Source: Leifsonia sp. PS1209 (lineage in GTDB: Bacteria > Actinomycetota > Actinomycetes > Actinomycetales > Microbacteriaceae). Taken from it: a stretch of 64,000 bases of DNA. Below, piece after piece: positions 39,796 to 49,580 of this stretch (its first letter is position 1; each line of letters opens with the position of its first letter). Made by a program: the position numbers and the translations under genes. The notes under the pieces are model-generated. The model was not told where the DNA came from. It saw nothing but the letters and a program-made list of their open reading frames with translations, and searched no databases. The stretch lies in contig NZ_CP051154.1 in the NCBI RefSeq assembly GCF_012317045.1, positions 1,984,001-2,048,000 on the forward strand, in the 5' to 3' direction.

Positions 39796-41001
39796 ATGAG
39801 CACCCCACTACCCCCGGCGGACGGCGACCAGCCGACCCCACCCGATGCCACCACCCCGGCGCCCGCCAAGCGAGCACCCCGGGCCCCGCGCGCCACCACG
39901 CCGAAGACGACGGCGCGTGCGGCGGGCGCGCCCGAGCCGACGACGCCGTCGACGGTGACGCCGCCGACTCCTGCCTCGAAAACCACCACGCCGCGCGCCT
40001 CGTCGGCCAGACCGGCCACCGGCGCGAAAGCCTCCGCGGCTGCGAAGCCGGCGGCCGCGAAGTCCGCAACGGCAAAGCCTGCCACGGCGAAGCCTGCCAC
40101 GGCGAAGCCTGCCACGGCGAAGCCAGCGGCCGCGAAGGTGCCGTCCGCCACGCGCAGCAGGCGTGCCGCCGCGAACAAGCCGGCTCCGGCAGCGCCCCAG
40201 GGCGAGGCTCCCTCGATCATGGATGCTGCGCTCGGCGCCGCGAACCCCATCGCCGACACCTCGTCGTCGCCCGTCGAGCCGCTGTCCGAGGCTGAGGCTT
40301 CGCCATCCGTGACCAGTGCTCCAGGCGCCGACGCGCCTGCCGCTGCCGACCAGCCTGTCCTGGGCGCTGTCGACCCCACCGCAGTGATGGAGCCCACGGC
40401 GACCGTTGAGCCCACCCCCGCTGTCGAAGCAACGCCGGTGGTAAGTCCCACCGCGCCCGCCGCCACCGCCGAACCCACCGCCGAGACCGTCCGTCTCCCG
40501 GAGGCGACCGTAGCCGAGCCGCCCTTCACCCCCGGAACCACACCTCCCGCGCCTCCGGCTCCACCCATCCCTCCCACCGGCCCCACCGGCGGCACTTACC
40601 CCCCGCCCACCCCGGGCTCGGGCGCAGGCGCGGGCGCACCCTCCGCCGCGCACGGGCGCACCGTCACCGACTTTGCCGACCGGCTCGATGACACCCGGTT
40701 CTTCTCGTCGCTGTTCGACTTCACGTTCACGAACTACGTCACCAGGAAGCTGGCAGGGCCCGTCTACGTCGTCGGGCTCGTGCTGATCGGGCTGAGCACG
40801 CTGCTGTCGCTGATCTACAGCCTCACGCTCGCCATCGGCACGCACTCCTTCGTCGGCGCGTTCGTGTTCCTGTTCGGCGTCATCATCACGCTCGTCGGCG
40901 CCATGCTGAGCGTGCTGCTGCTGAGGGTCGGGATCGAAGTGTTCGTCGCCATCATCGAGATCGCGCAGAACACGCGGAAACGGTCCAAGCAGCGCGACTG
41001 A
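39796..41001 (+). CDS. DUF4282 domain membrane protein with long disordered N-terminus
   Basis: 401 residues of unknown function. Residues 1-280 are low-complexity Ala/Pro/Thr/Lys sequence, including a run of four AKPAT-type repeats. The C-terminal 110 residues match DUF4282: DFADRLDDTRFFSSLFDFTF, then two transmembrane helices at about 320-345 and 350-380, ending in a basic tail. The ATG follows GAGAGGAAAAG. The lysine/alanine/proline stretch may be cytoplasmic and bind nucleic acid or cell-wall partners, but nothing in the sequence proves this. Confidence 0.75.
   Translation: MSTPLPPADGDQPTPPDATTPAPAKRAPRAPRATTPKTTARAAGAPEPTTPSTVTPPTPASKTTTPRASSARPATGAKASAAAKPAAAKSATAKPATAKPATAKPATAKPAAAKVPSATRSRRAAANKPAPAAPQGEAPSIMDAALGAANPIADTSSSPVEPLSEAEASPSVTSAPGADAPAAADQPVLGAVDPTAVMEPTATVEPTPAVEATPVVSPTAPAATAEPTAETVRLPEATVAEPPFTPGTTPPAPPAPPIPPTGPTGGTYPPPTPGSGAGAGAPSAAHGRTVTDFADRLDDTRFFSSLFDFTFTNYVTRKLAGPVYVVGLVLIGLSTLLSLIYSLTLAIGTHSFVGAFVFLFGVIITLVGAMLSVLLLRVGIEVFVAIIEIAQNTRKRSKQRD
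40066..40125. repeat. 15-bp tandem repeats encoding AKPAT
   Basis: Three exact or near-exact copies of GCCACGGCGAAGCCT (40081, 40096, 40111) follow a diverged first copy. They are in frame in the DUF4282 gene. Confidence 0.8.
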
Positions 41002-41046
41002 CAGCGACGCGACCGGAGAGTCGGCGCGGATCACTAGAATCGTTGT

Positions 41047-42954
41047 ATGGCCGGCCGAATTCGACAGAGTGACATCGAAGAGGTCAAAGCCCGCACCAAC
41101 ATCGCCGACATCGTCGGCGACTACGTGAGCCTCAAGTCCGCCGGCGTCGGATCGCTGAAAGGGCTGTGCCCGTTCCACGACGAGAAGAGTCCCAGCTTCA
41201 CCGTCCGGTCCGCCGTCGGCCGGTACCACTGCTTCGGCTGCGGTGAGGGCGGCGACGTCTACGAGTTCCTGCAGAAGCTGGACCACGTCTCGTTCACCGA
41301 GGCCGTCGAGCGGCTGGCGGCGCGGATCGGCTACCAGCTGCGCTACGAAGACGGCACGGGCGGGCCGTCCGAGCACGGCAACCGGGCGCGCATCCTGGCC
41401 GCCAACGGCGCGGCGGAGGAGTTCTTCCGCAGCAAGCTCGGCTCTCCGGAGGCCGAGATCGGCCGCCGGTTCCTGGGGGAGCGCGGCTTCGACGCTATCG
41501 CCGCCGGCCGGTTCGGGGTCGGCTTCGCGCCGAAAAGCTGGGACGAGCTCACCAAGCACCTGCGCAGCAAAGGCTTCACCACGGAGGAACTCACCACCGC
41601 CGGGCTGGTCTCGCAAGGCGACCGCGGCGTCTACGACCGGTTCCGCGGGCGGCTGATCTGGCCCATCCGGGACGTCACCGGTCAGACCATCGGGTTCGGC
41701 GCGCGCCGTCTGCTCGACGACGACAAGGGCCCCAAATACCTCAACACCCCGGAGACGCCGGTCTACAAGAAGGCCCAGGTGCTCTACGGGCTCGACCTCG
41801 CCAAGCGGGACGTGTCCAAGCTCGACCAGGTGGTCGTCGTCGAGGGCTACACGGACGTGATGGCCTGCCACCTCGCGGGCATCACCACCGCCGTCGCCAC
41901 CTGCGGAACCGCGTTCGGCGTCGACCACATCAAGGTCATCCGGCGCATCATGGGCGACGACAACAGCCAGGGCTCCGTCATCTTCACCTTCGACCCGGAT
42001 GCGGCCGGCCAGAAAGCCGCGACGCGCGCGTTCGGCGAAGAGCAGCGGTTTTCCGCCCAGACCTACGTCGCCGTCGGTCCGGAGGGCCTCGACCCCTGCG
42101 ACCTGCGCCTCGCCAAGGGCGACGACGCCGTGCGCCGGATGATCGACGCCAAGAAGCCGATGTTCGAGTTCATGATCAGGCAGGTCGTCGAGAAGTACGA
42201 CCTCGACACCGTCGAGGGCCGCACCTCCGCCATGCGCAGTGGGGCGCCCATCGTCGCCACCATCCGCGACCCAGCGTCGCAGAACGGCTACGCCCGCGAA
42301 CTTGCCCGGCTCTCCGGCGCCGACCTCCAGGACACCCTCCGCGCCGTCCAGGCGGCCCGCAGGGGAGAGCAGAGGGCCGAGCAGCGCGGCCAGGCCGACC
42401 GCGGCCAGGCGGGCAGCGGTCAGGGCGGCAGCGGCAACGCGAACGGCGCGGGCAACGGCCAGGCCGACGGAGCAGCATCCATACCGGTCGTGCAGCAGGC
42501 CGACCTCCGCGATCCCACCCAGCGCACGGAGCGCGAGTCGCTGATGGTGATGCTGCAGCTACCCGCCGAGGTCGGCCAGGAACGGGCGGCCCGCGCCGTG
42601 CAGGTGCCGTTCGTGAATCCGACGCACGCCGTGATCCGGGATGCGATCGCCAGCCAGCTCACGACCATGACCGATCCTGGCTGGGTCGACAGGGTGATGG
42701 CGGAGGTCCCACAGGGCTACGGTCCCACCGTGAACGCCCTCGCCGTTGCCGCCCTGCCGCAGGCGGCGGGCGACGTGTCGCGCTACGCCCGCTCGATCGT
42801 CGACGGCCTGATCGACCGCGACCTGCTCAGGGAGAAGGCGGAGCTGACCAACCGCCTCGCCCGCACCGACCAGCAGGAGGTCGAGCTGCGACGCTCCCTT
42901 CAGGTGGCGATGGCGTCGATCGACGCCGAGCGCATGCGGTTGCGCGGAGAATAG
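41047..42954 (+). CDS. dnaG: DNA primase
   Basis: Synthesises RNA primers at the replication fork. The N-terminal CHC2 zinc finger is GLCPFHDEKSPSFTV...YHCFGCGEGGDV near residues 38-65. The TOPRIM core holds VVVVEGYTDVMACHLAGI and the acidic FTFDPDAAGQKAATRAF. A Gln/Gly-rich linker (about residues 438-475) leads to the C-terminal helicase-interaction domain. Length is 635 residues. The ATG is six bases after TAGAAT (41035-41040) with no ribosome binding site. Confidence 0.96.
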   Translation: MAGRIRQSDIEEVKARTNIADIVGDYVSLKSAGVGSLKGLCPFHDEKSPSFTVRSAVGRYHCFGCGEGGDVYEFLQKLDHVSFTEAVERLAARIGYQLRYEDGTGGPSEHGNRARILAANGAAEEFFRSKLGSPEAEIGRRFLGERGFDAIAAGRFGVGFAPKSWDELTKHLRSKGFTTEELTTAGLVSQGDRGVYDRFRGRLIWPIRDVTGQTIGFGARRLLDDDKGPKYLNTPETPVYKKAQVLYGLDLAKRDVSKLDQVVVVEGYTDVMACHLAGITTAVATCGTAFGVDHIKVIRRIMGDDNSQGSVIFTFDPDAAGQKAATRAFGEEQRFSAQTYVAVGPEGLDPCDLRLAKGDDAVRRMIDAKKPMFEFMIRQVVEKYDLDTVEGRTSAMRSGAPIVATIRDPASQNGYARELARLSGADLQDTLRAVQAARRGEQRAEQRGQADRGQAGSGQGGSGNANGAGNGQADGAASIPVVQQADLRDPTQRTERESLMVMLQLPAEVGQERAARAVQVPFVNPTHAVIRDAIASQLTTMTDPGWVDRVMAEVPQGYGPTVNALAVAALPQAAGDVSRYARSIVDGLIDRDLLREKAELTNRLARTDQQEVELRRSLQVAMASIDAERMRLRGE

Positions 42955-43005
42955 GGCACAAAAGCTCGATTCCTGTGCACGGTGCGCGCATGAGCGCAGT
43001 TATGT

Positions 43006-43034
43006 TGCACTAACGTAAAGATCTCGCTACGAAG
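43006..43034 (+). promoter_or_regulatory. Promoter of the oligopeptide transporter operon
   Basis: TTGCAC (43006-43011) and TACGAA (43029-43034) are separated by 17 bases. Transcription would start near 43041, giving a leader of about 113 bases before the binding-protein gene. Confidence 0.5.
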
Positions 43035-43153
43035 TGCAGCAGGATTCCTCGATCGCGCGCATTTCGTGTTAGGACATACCTACGCGATTCGGCACAGCTG
43101 CAGATCTCTGCGCGCCGAGTCGGTGACCCCACACCAGGAAGAGGTACTCGGAT

Positions 43154-44788
43154 ATGAGATCCGCACACATCAGCGGCAAGCGCCTGCTGGCCGTGTCCGC
43201 CGCACTCGCGGCGACGGCGTTGGTGCTCGCCGGCTGTTCAGGGAGCAACAACAACGGCTCCAGCGGCGGCGGTGGAGCACTGACCATCGGAACGACGGAC
43301 AAGATCACCTCGATCGACCCGGCCGGTTCGTACGACAACGGTTCGTTCGCCGTGATGAACCAGGTTTACCCGTTCCTCCTGAACTCGCCGTACGGCAGCC
43401 CGGATGTGAAGCCCGACATCGCCGAGAGCGCCGACTTCACCTCGCCGAACGAGTACACGGTGAAGCTGAAGCCCGGACTCAAGTTCGCGAACGGCCACGA
43501 CCTGACCTCCTCCGACGTCAAGTTCACCTTCGACCGTCAGAAGAAGATCAACGACCCGAACGGCCCGGCCTCGCTGCTGGCGAACCTGGACAGCGTCTCG
43601 ACGCCGGACAAGACCACGGTCGTGTTCAAGCTCAAGATCGCCAACGACCAGACCTTCGCGCAGGTGCTGTCGAGCCCGGCAGGCCCGATCGTCGACGAGC
43701 AGGTCTTCTCCGCCGACAAGGTGACGCCGGACCAGACCATCGTCAAGGGCCACGCGTTCGCCGGCCAGTACGACATCACCAGCTACGACTTCAACAACCT
43801 GATCGCGTACAAGGCGAACCCGGACTACAAGGGTCTTCTCGGCAAGGCGGCCACCGACAAGGTGAACGTCAAGTACTACGCCGAGTCGTCGAACCTCAAG
43901 CTCGACATCCAGAAGGGCGCGATCGACGTCGCGTTCCGCAGCCTCACGGCGACCGACATCGACAGCCTCTCCGGCGACAAGAACGTCAAGGTCGTGAAGG
44001 GACCGGGTGGCGAGACCCGCTACATCGTGTTCAACTTCAACACCATGCCGTACGGCGCGACCACGCCGGAGGCCGACGCGAAGAAGTCGCTCGCCGTCCG
44101 TCAGGCGGCCGCCGACCTCGTCGACCGCGAGACCATCGCCAAGCAGGTGTACAAGGACACGTACACGCCGCTCTACTCCTACGTGCCCCAGGGCCTGACC
44201 GGCGCGACTACCGTGCTCAAGGACCTCTACGGCGACGGAAACGGCGGACCGAGCCTCGACAAGGCGAAGGCGGCCCTCCAGGCAGCAGGCGTCACCACGC
44301 CCGTCGCGCTGAACCTCCAGTACAGCCCCGACCACTACGGCCCGTCCTCCGGTGACGAGTACGCCCTGGTCAAGGAGCAGCTGGAAGCCGGCGGCCTGTT
44401 CAAGGTCAACCTGCAGTCCACCGAGTGGGTCCAGTACTCCAAGGACCGCACCGCCGACGTGTACCCGGCGTACCAGCTCGGCTGGTTCCCGGACTACTCC
44501 GACGCGGACAACTACCTGTCGCCGTTCTTCATCAAGGAGAACTTCCTTGCGAACCACTACGACAACCCGGAGGTCCAGGCCCTCATCGAGAAGCAGCTCG
44601 GCGAGACCGACGCCGCTGCGCGCACCAAGCTGATCGAAGAGATCCAGGCGAAGGTCGGAGCCGACCTGTCCACTCTGCCGCTGCTGCAGGGCGCACAGGT
44701 CGCCGTGGTCGGAAAGACCGTGAACGGCACGGACAAGACGCTCGACCCGTCGTTCAAGTTCCGCTACGCTGCCCTTTCCAAGGGCTGA
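43154..44788 (+). CDS. ABC transporter substrate-binding lipoprotein (peptide family, SBP_bac_5)
   Basis: Extracellular solute receptor of an oligopeptide/dipeptide-type importer, 544 residues. The signal peptide ends at the lipobox LVLAGC, making Cys28 the lipidated residue, followed by a Ser/Asn/Gly linker. Family 5 marks include KITSIDPAGSYDNGSFAVMN, VKLKPGLKFANGHDLTSSDV and LFKVNLQSTEW. The ATG follows AGGAAGAGG. A hairpin separates it from the permease genes, a usual way to make more binding protein than membrane parts. The ligand could be a peptide or another compound. Confidence 0.9.
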   Translation: MRSAHISGKRLLAVSAALAATALVLAGCSGSNNNGSSGGGGALTIGTTDKITSIDPAGSYDNGSFAVMNQVYPFLLNSPYGSPDVKPDIAESADFTSPNEYTVKLKPGLKFANGHDLTSSDVKFTFDRQKKINDPNGPASLLANLDSVSTPDKTTVVFKLKIANDQTFAQVLSSPAGPIVDEQVFSADKVTPDQTIVKGHAFAGQYDITSYDFNNLIAYKANPDYKGLLGKAATDKVNVKYYAESSNLKLDIQKGAIDVAFRSLTATDIDSLSGDKNVKVVKGPGGETRYIVFNFNTMPYGATTPEADAKKSLAVRQAAADLVDRETIAKQVYKDTYTPLYSYVPQGLTGATTVLKDLYGDGNGGPSLDKAKAALQAAGVTTPVALNLQYSPDHYGPSSGDEYALVKEQLEAGGLFKVNLQSTEWVQYSKDRTADVYPAYQLGWFPDYSDADNYLSPFFIKENFLANHYDNPEVQALIEKQLGETDAAARTKLIEEIQAKVGADLSTLPLLQGAQVAVVGKTVNGTDKTLDPSFKFRYAALSKG

Positions 44789-44817
44789 CAGCCGAGGCTA
44801 GCCGGCTAGCCGAACCG

Positions 44818-44848
44818 GGGGGCGGACCGCAGCGTGCGGTCCGCCCCC
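44818..44848 (+). terminator. Intercistronic hairpin after the binding-protein gene
   Basis: A perfect 14-bp GC-rich stem, GGGGGCGGACCGCA with TGCGGTCCGCCCCC, around a GCG loop. It may terminate part of the transcripts or protect the upstream message from 3' decay. No U-tract follows. Confidence 0.7.
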
Positions 44849-44876
44849 GCTCTCGAATCACCCACGATTGGCTCCC

Positions 44877-45977
44877 ATGACATTCACTGTCACCGGTGCG
44901 GCCGCGCCCGGAGCGCCCGCGCCAGAACAAGCGAAGACGAAGCAGCGACGATCGGGGGGCGGTCTCGGCCGTTACCTCGTGGTCCGTGCCGTCCTCATCA
45001 TCCCGACGATCTTCATCCTCGTCACCCTCGTCTTCTTCCTGATGCGCTCGACCGGTGACCCCATCACCGCGGCGCTCGGCGGCAAGCTGCCTCCCGCGCA
45101 GCTGCAGCAGCGCATCCACGAGGCCGGATACGACCGGCCGCTCATCGTGCAGTACTTCGACTACCTCGGGCAGATCCTGAGGGGCGACTTCGGCACGAGC
45201 TTCACCGACCACCAGCCGGTCACCCAGATCCTGCTCACCTACGGGGCGGCGACGCTGGAGCTCGCGTTCTACGCGCTCATCGTCGCGTTCATCGTCGGAA
45301 TCCCGCTCGGCATGGTCGCCGCGTACTTCCGCGACAAGGGCCAGGATGCGTCCCTCCGCGTCTTCGCGATCCTCTGCTACGCGACGCCGGTGTTCTTCGC
45401 CGGCATGCTGCTCAAGCTGGTGTTCTCGATCTGGCTGAACTGGCTTCCTGTCGCAGGCCGCGCATCCACCAGCTCCGAGCTGGAGATGCAACTGCTGCCC
45501 AACAAGACGGGCATCTACCTGATCGACGCGTTCCAGACCGGCGATCCCGCGGTGGTCAGCGACGTGCTCATGCACGCGATCCTGCCCGCGGTCGCCCTCG
45601 GCCTGCTCACCGCCGGCGTCTTCCTCCGCCTGGTGCGCACGAACGTGATCGGCACGCTCTCCACCGACTACGTGGATGCGGCGAGGTCGCGCGGAGTGAG
45701 CGAGTACCGGCTCGTGCGCAAGCACGCGTACCGGCCCGCCCTCATCCCGATCATCACGGTCATCGGCCTGCAGATCGCGCTGCTCCTCGGCGGAGCGGTG
45801 CTGACCGAGACCACCTTCGAGTGGAAGGGCCTCGGCTTCCAGCTGGCGCACTACCTGCAGGCGCGCGACTTCGTGGCCGTGCAGGGCATGGTCGCCCTGC
45901 TGGCCGTGGTGGTGGCGCTCACGAACTTCATCGTCGACGTGATCGCGGCGCTCATCGACCCGAGAGTGAGGTACTGA
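44877..45977 (+). CDS. ABC transporter permease, DppB/OppB type
   Basis: Membrane subunit of the oligopeptide importer, 366 residues. After a hydrophilic N-terminus, the first helix is VVRAVLIIPTIFILVTLVFF. Further helices are at about residues 130-155, 170-195, 225-250 and 300-360. The EAA loop reads DYVDAARSRGVSEYRLVRKH. GDFGTSFTDHQPV is typical of the DppB family. I chose the ATG at 44877 rather than a TTG three codons earlier. Two bases separate its stop from the second permease. Confidence 0.9.
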   Translation: MTFTVTGAAAPGAPAPEQAKTKQRRSGGGLGRYLVVRAVLIIPTIFILVTLVFFLMRSTGDPITAALGGKLPPAQLQQRIHEAGYDRPLIVQYFDYLGQILRGDFGTSFTDHQPVTQILLTYGAATLELAFYALIVAFIVGIPLGMVAAYFRDKGQDASLRVFAILCYATPVFFAGMLLKLVFSIWLNWLPVAGRASTSSELEMQLLPNKTGIYLIDAFQTGDPAVVSDVLMHAILPAVALGLLTAGVFLRLVRTNVIGTLSTDYVDAARSRGVSEYRLVRKHAYRPALIPIITVIGLQIALLLGGAVLTETTFEWKGLGFQLAHYLQARDFVAVQGMVALLAVVVALTNFIVDVIAALIDPRVRY

Positions 45978-45978
45978 G

Positions 45979-47028
45979 ATGGCCAAGCGCAGCATCATGG
46001 ACAGGCTGCCCATCGTCCACCAGCTCCGGCAGAGCGTCGGCCTGCAGCGCGGGATGCTCGTGGCCGGCCTCGTCATCACCGGCATCTTCATCCTGGTCGC
46101 CATCTTCGCCCCGCTGATCGCGCCGTACGGTTTCGCGCAGCTGCGGGATGCGAACGGCCAGTTCGGTTCGCAGCAGCCGCCGAACGGCGCCCACATCTGG
46201 GGCACCACGGTCGGCGGCTACGACGTGTTCTCGCGCACCATCTGGGGCGCGCAGACCGCGATCTCGGTGATCATCGTCGCGGTGATCCTGTCGATCTTCA
46301 TCGGCATCTTCCTCGGCCTGGTCTCCGGCTACCTCGGCGGCTGGCTGGACAGGGTGCTCGTGGTGGTCTGCGACGCGATCTACGCGTTCCCGTCTCTGCT
46401 GCTCGCCATCGTGATGGCCATCGTGATCTCGGGCGGCCAGTCGAACCTGTGGGGCGGCATCCTGGCTGCGGCGATCTCGATCACCGTCGTGTTCATCCCG
46501 CAGTACTTCCGGGTGATCCGTGCGGAGGCCGTGCGGATCAAGGCGGAGGCGTACGTCGAGTCCGCGAAGGTGGTCGGTGCGAGCAACACCCGCATCATGT
46601 TCCGCCACGTGCTGCGGAACTCCACCCGCACGCTGCCGCTGATCTTCACCCTGAACTCGTCGGAGGCGATCCTGACGCTCGCGGGCCTCGGCTTCCTCGG
46701 CTTCGGCATCGAGCCGACCGCCGCAGCCGAGTGGGGCTACGACCTCAACAAGGCGCTGTCCGACGTGACGAGCGGAATCTGGTGGACCTCGGTGTTCCCC
46801 GGCGTCGCCATCGTGCTGGTGGTGCTCGGCATCACGCTCGTCGGCGAGAGCCTGAACGACCTGGCCGACCCGCGCCTGCGCGGCCGCAGGGCCGTCGCCA
46901 AGGCGTCCGGCCTGGTGGCCGAGACCTCCGTGGTCCCCGGGGGCACGCTCTCCGCCGGACCGGGCGGGGTCGACGGCCTCGAGGGCGGGGAATCATTCGA
47001 CGAACACGGAATCGAGGTCAAGCCATGA
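45979..47028 (+). CDS. ABC transporter permease, DppC/OppC type
   Basis: Second membrane subunit, 349 residues. The family N-terminal helix is followed by LIAPYGFAQLRDANGQFGSQ and GTTVGGYDVFSRTIWGAQTA. The EAA loop is KAEAYVESAKVVGASNTRIM. The C-terminus, GESLNDLADPRLRGRRAV, is the usual OppC ending, followed by about 40 extra Gly/Ser/acidic residues. It overlaps the ATPase gene by ATGA. Confidence 0.9.
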   Translation: MAKRSIMDRLPIVHQLRQSVGLQRGMLVAGLVITGIFILVAIFAPLIAPYGFAQLRDANGQFGSQQPPNGAHIWGTTVGGYDVFSRTIWGAQTAISVIIVAVILSIFIGIFLGLVSGYLGGWLDRVLVVVCDAIYAFPSLLLAIVMAIVISGGQSNLWGGILAAAISITVVFIPQYFRVIRAEAVRIKAEAYVESAKVVGASNTRIMFRHVLRNSTRTLPLIFTLNSSEAILTLAGLGFLGFGIEPTAAAEWGYDLNKALSDVTSGIWWTSVFPGVAIVLVVLGITLVGESLNDLADPRLRGRRAVAKASGLVAETSVVPGGTLSAGPGGVDGLEGGESFDEHGIEVKP

Positions 47029-48716
47029 GCGACGTCGTACAGATCGACAACCTGATGGTCTCGTTCTCCACCGACGCCGGCGCCGTCAAGGCGGTCGACG
47101 ACGTGAGCCTGCGCGTCGCCCCCGGCGAGGTGCTGGCGATCGTCGGAGAGTCCGGAAGCGGCAAGACCGTCACGGCCAAGACCATCCTCGGGCTGCTCCC
47201 GGAGACCGCGACCGCTTCCGGCGCCGTCATCCTGCGCAGCAGGGACGGCCAGAGCGAGGCCGACGTGATCAGCCTCAGCAAGCGCCAGCTCCGCGAGGTG
47301 CGCGGCACGGATGTCGCGATGGTGTTCCAGGAGCCGTCCACCGCTCTCAACCCGGTGTATCCGGTGGGCTGGCAGATCGCGGAGGGCCTGCGCGCCCACA
47401 GCAACATCTCCAAGAAGGCCGCTCAGCAGCAGGCGATCGAGATCCTCGAACGCGTGGGCATCCCGGAGCCGGAGAAGCGGGTGAAGTACTACCCGCACCA
47501 GTTCTCCGGCGGCCAGAAGCAGCGCATCGTCATCGCGATGGCACTGGTGCTGAACCCGGGCCTGATCGTCGCGGACGAACCGACGACGGCACTGGATGTG
47601 ACGGTGCAGGCCGAGATCCTCGACCTGCTGCGCCGCTGCCGCGACGAGTTCGGCGCCGCCATCGTGCTCATCACGCACAACATGGGCGTCGTGGCCGACC
47701 TGGCGGACAGGGTGGCCGTGATGTACCAGGGCAAGCTGGTCGAGGAGGCGGATGCGCGCACGCTGTTCGCGTCGCCGCAGGCCGACTACACCAAGAAGCT
47801 GCTGGCGTCCGTTCCGAAGGTGGGACAGGGCCTGTCGTCCACGCAGGACAGGGCGGCGTCGCGCGGCGACGACTGGGCGAAGGCGGTTCCGGTGGTCAAG
47901 GCGGACGGCCTGCGCATCCAGTACCCCGGCAGGCTCGGGCGGCCCGGGTTCGTGGCGGTCGACGGCGTCGACTTCGAGATCCGCGCCGGCGAGGTGCTCG
48001 GCCTCGTGGGGGAGAGCGGGTCGGGCAAGACGACCATCGGGCGTGCCATCGGCGGCCTGAACAAGGTCACCGGCGGATCGCTCTCCGTGCTCGGGATCGA
48101 GATGAACGGCGTGAAGGAACGGCAGTTCAAGCCGGTCCGCAGCGACATCGGATTCGTCTTCCAGGACCCGGCGTCGAGCTTCAACCCGCTGCTGACCATC
48201 GCGGACTGCGTCGCTGAGCCGCTCGTGGTGCACGGGCGCGCATCCAGCCCGTCGGATGCGCGGGGCAGGGTGGACGACCTGCTGGAGGCCGTGCAGCTGC
48301 CGAAGAGCTACGGCGACCGGTTCCCGCACGAGCTGAGCGGTGGCCAGCGTCAGCGCGCCAGCCTCGCGCGCGCCCTCGCGCTCGAACCGACCCTCCTGAT
48401 CGCGGACGAGCCGACCTCGGCGCTCGACGTGTCCGTGCAGGCGCGCGTGCTCGAGCTGTTCGCCGAGCTGCAGAAGGAGTTCGGCTTCGCCGCCCTGTTC
48501 ATCAGCCACGACCTCGCCGTAGTCGACCTGCTGGCCGACCGCATCGCGGTGCTGCACCGCGGCAAGTTGGTGGAGGAGGGGACGGGAGCGCAGGTGCTCG
48601 GCAACCCGCAGCAGGCGTACACGCAGCGGCTCCTCGCATCCCTTCCGGTGCCGGACCCGGTCGAACAGGCCGACCGGCGGGAGGCGCTGCGCGTTTTGCG
48701 GGCGGAGAGCGCCTAG
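47025..48716 (+). CDS. Fused two-domain oligopeptide ABC ATPase (DppD-DppF type)
   Basis: One polypeptide of 563 residues carrying both nucleotide-binding domains. Domain 1 (about residues 1-265) has Walker A GESGSGKTVTAKTILG, signature FSGGQKQRIVIAMAL and Walker B LIVADEPTTALDVTVQ. Domain 2 (about residues 285-563) has GESGSGKTTIGRAIGG, LSGGQRQRASLARAL and LLIADEPTSALDVSVQ. Each is followed by the Opp-type C-terminal segment (QADYTKKLLASVP; QQAYTQRLLASLP). It overlaps the second permease by ATGA. Fusion fixes the two domains at a one-to-one ratio. Confidence 0.92.
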   Translation: MSDVVQIDNLMVSFSTDAGAVKAVDDVSLRVAPGEVLAIVGESGSGKTVTAKTILGLLPETATASGAVILRSRDGQSEADVISLSKRQLREVRGTDVAMVFQEPSTALNPVYPVGWQIAEGLRAHSNISKKAAQQQAIEILERVGIPEPEKRVKYYPHQFSGGQKQRIVIAMALVLNPGLIVADEPTTALDVTVQAEILDLLRRCRDEFGAAIVLITHNMGVVADLADRVAVMYQGKLVEEADARTLFASPQADYTKKLLASVPKVGQGLSSTQDRAASRGDDWAKAVPVVKADGLRIQYPGRLGRPGFVAVDGVDFEIRAGEVLGLVGESGSGKTTIGRAIGGLNKVTGGSLSVLGIEMNGVKERQFKPVRSDIGFVFQDPASSFNPLLTIADCVAEPLVVHGRASSPSDARGRVDDLLEAVQLPKSYGDRFPHELSGGQRQRASLARALALEPTLLIADEPTSALDVSVQARVLELFAELQKEFGFAALFISHDLAVVDLLADRIAVLHRGKLVEEGTGAQVLGNPQQAYTQRLLASLPVPDPVEQADRREALRVLRAESA

Positions 48717-48725
48717 GGTCGTTGT

Positions 48726-49580
48726 GTGAGTTCCAACCCCGCCATCGTCGTCAGCGACCTGTCCGTCGAATACCCAGCGCGGGGCCCGAGCGCCTCCTGC
48801 GTCGCCCTCCGCGGAATCAACGTCCGCGTGGAGACGGGGGAGGTGCTCGGCGTGCTCGGCGAGACGGGCTCCGGCAAGTCGACGCTGGCGGCGATCCTGG
48901 CTGGACGCGGCCTGCCGCTGCGCGCCTCTGAGCCCGGTCCGAGGATCAGCGGGGGAGACGCCACCGTGCTCGGCAAGTCGCTCCGCAAGGCGAAGAAGCG
49001 CGACCTGGCCGAGGTCACCTTCCACGTCGGCTACCTGGCACAGGATGCGGCGAACACGCTCGAGCCGTCGCTCACCATCTCCGACAACGTCGCTCTGCCG
49101 ATCTTCGAGCGCGACGAGCACTACAGCAGGAGGGCGGCCGGCGCCCGGGCGGCGACGATGCTCGACACCGTCCACCTGCCGCTGAGCGTGCTGAGCAAGT
49201 ACCCGTACGAGCTGAGCGCCGGTCAGCGGCAGCGTGTCGCCCTGGCCCGCGCCCTGGTGCTCGGGCCGTCCGTGCTCGTCGCCGACGAGCCGACCGCGGG
49301 CATCGACGCGACCGTGCGGGATGCGGTGATCGACCTGCTCGCGCAGCTGCGCGACCACGAGGGGTTCTCCGCCGTGATCGTCAGCCACGACCTGTCCGTG
49401 CTGCGTCGGGCGAGCGACAACACGATCGTGCTGCAGGGCGGCCGCGTCGTCGGCTACGGGCCGATCGAGGACGTGCTCGCCGACCCGCAGCATCCCTTCG
49501 TCGACGGGCTCGCGAAGGCACTCAAACCACCGCAGCGGCGCACCGAGCGTCGCACGAGACGTACGGAGAAGAACCGATGA
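48726..49580 (+). CDS. Additional ABC transporter ATP-binding protein
   Basis: Single nucleotide-binding domain of 284 residues. Walker A is GETGSGKSTLAAILAG near residue 46, the signature is ELSAGQRQRVALARALV with Ala in place of the usual second Gly, and Walker B is VLVADEPTAGIDATV. The C-terminus (DPQHPFVDGLAKAL) resembles oligopeptide ATPases. The GTG is six bases after TAGGGT (48714-48719), which overlaps the stop of the fused ATPase, so it can be made independently. It overlaps the dehydrogenase by ATGA. The transporter already has two ATPase domains, so this third one is unexplained. Confidence 0.85.
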   Translation: MSSNPAIVVSDLSVEYPARGPSASCVALRGINVRVETGEVLGVLGETGSGKSTLAAILAGRGLPLRASEPGPRISGGDATVLGKSLRKAKKRDLAEVTFHVGYLAQDAANTLEPSLTISDNVALPIFERDEHYSRRAAGARAATMLDTVHLPLSVLSKYPYELSAGQRQRVALARALVLGPSVLVADEPTAGIDATVRDAVIDLLAQLRDHEGFSAVIVSHDLSVLRRASDNTIVLQGGRVVGYGPIEDVLADPQHPFVDGLAKALKPPQRRTERRTRRTEKNR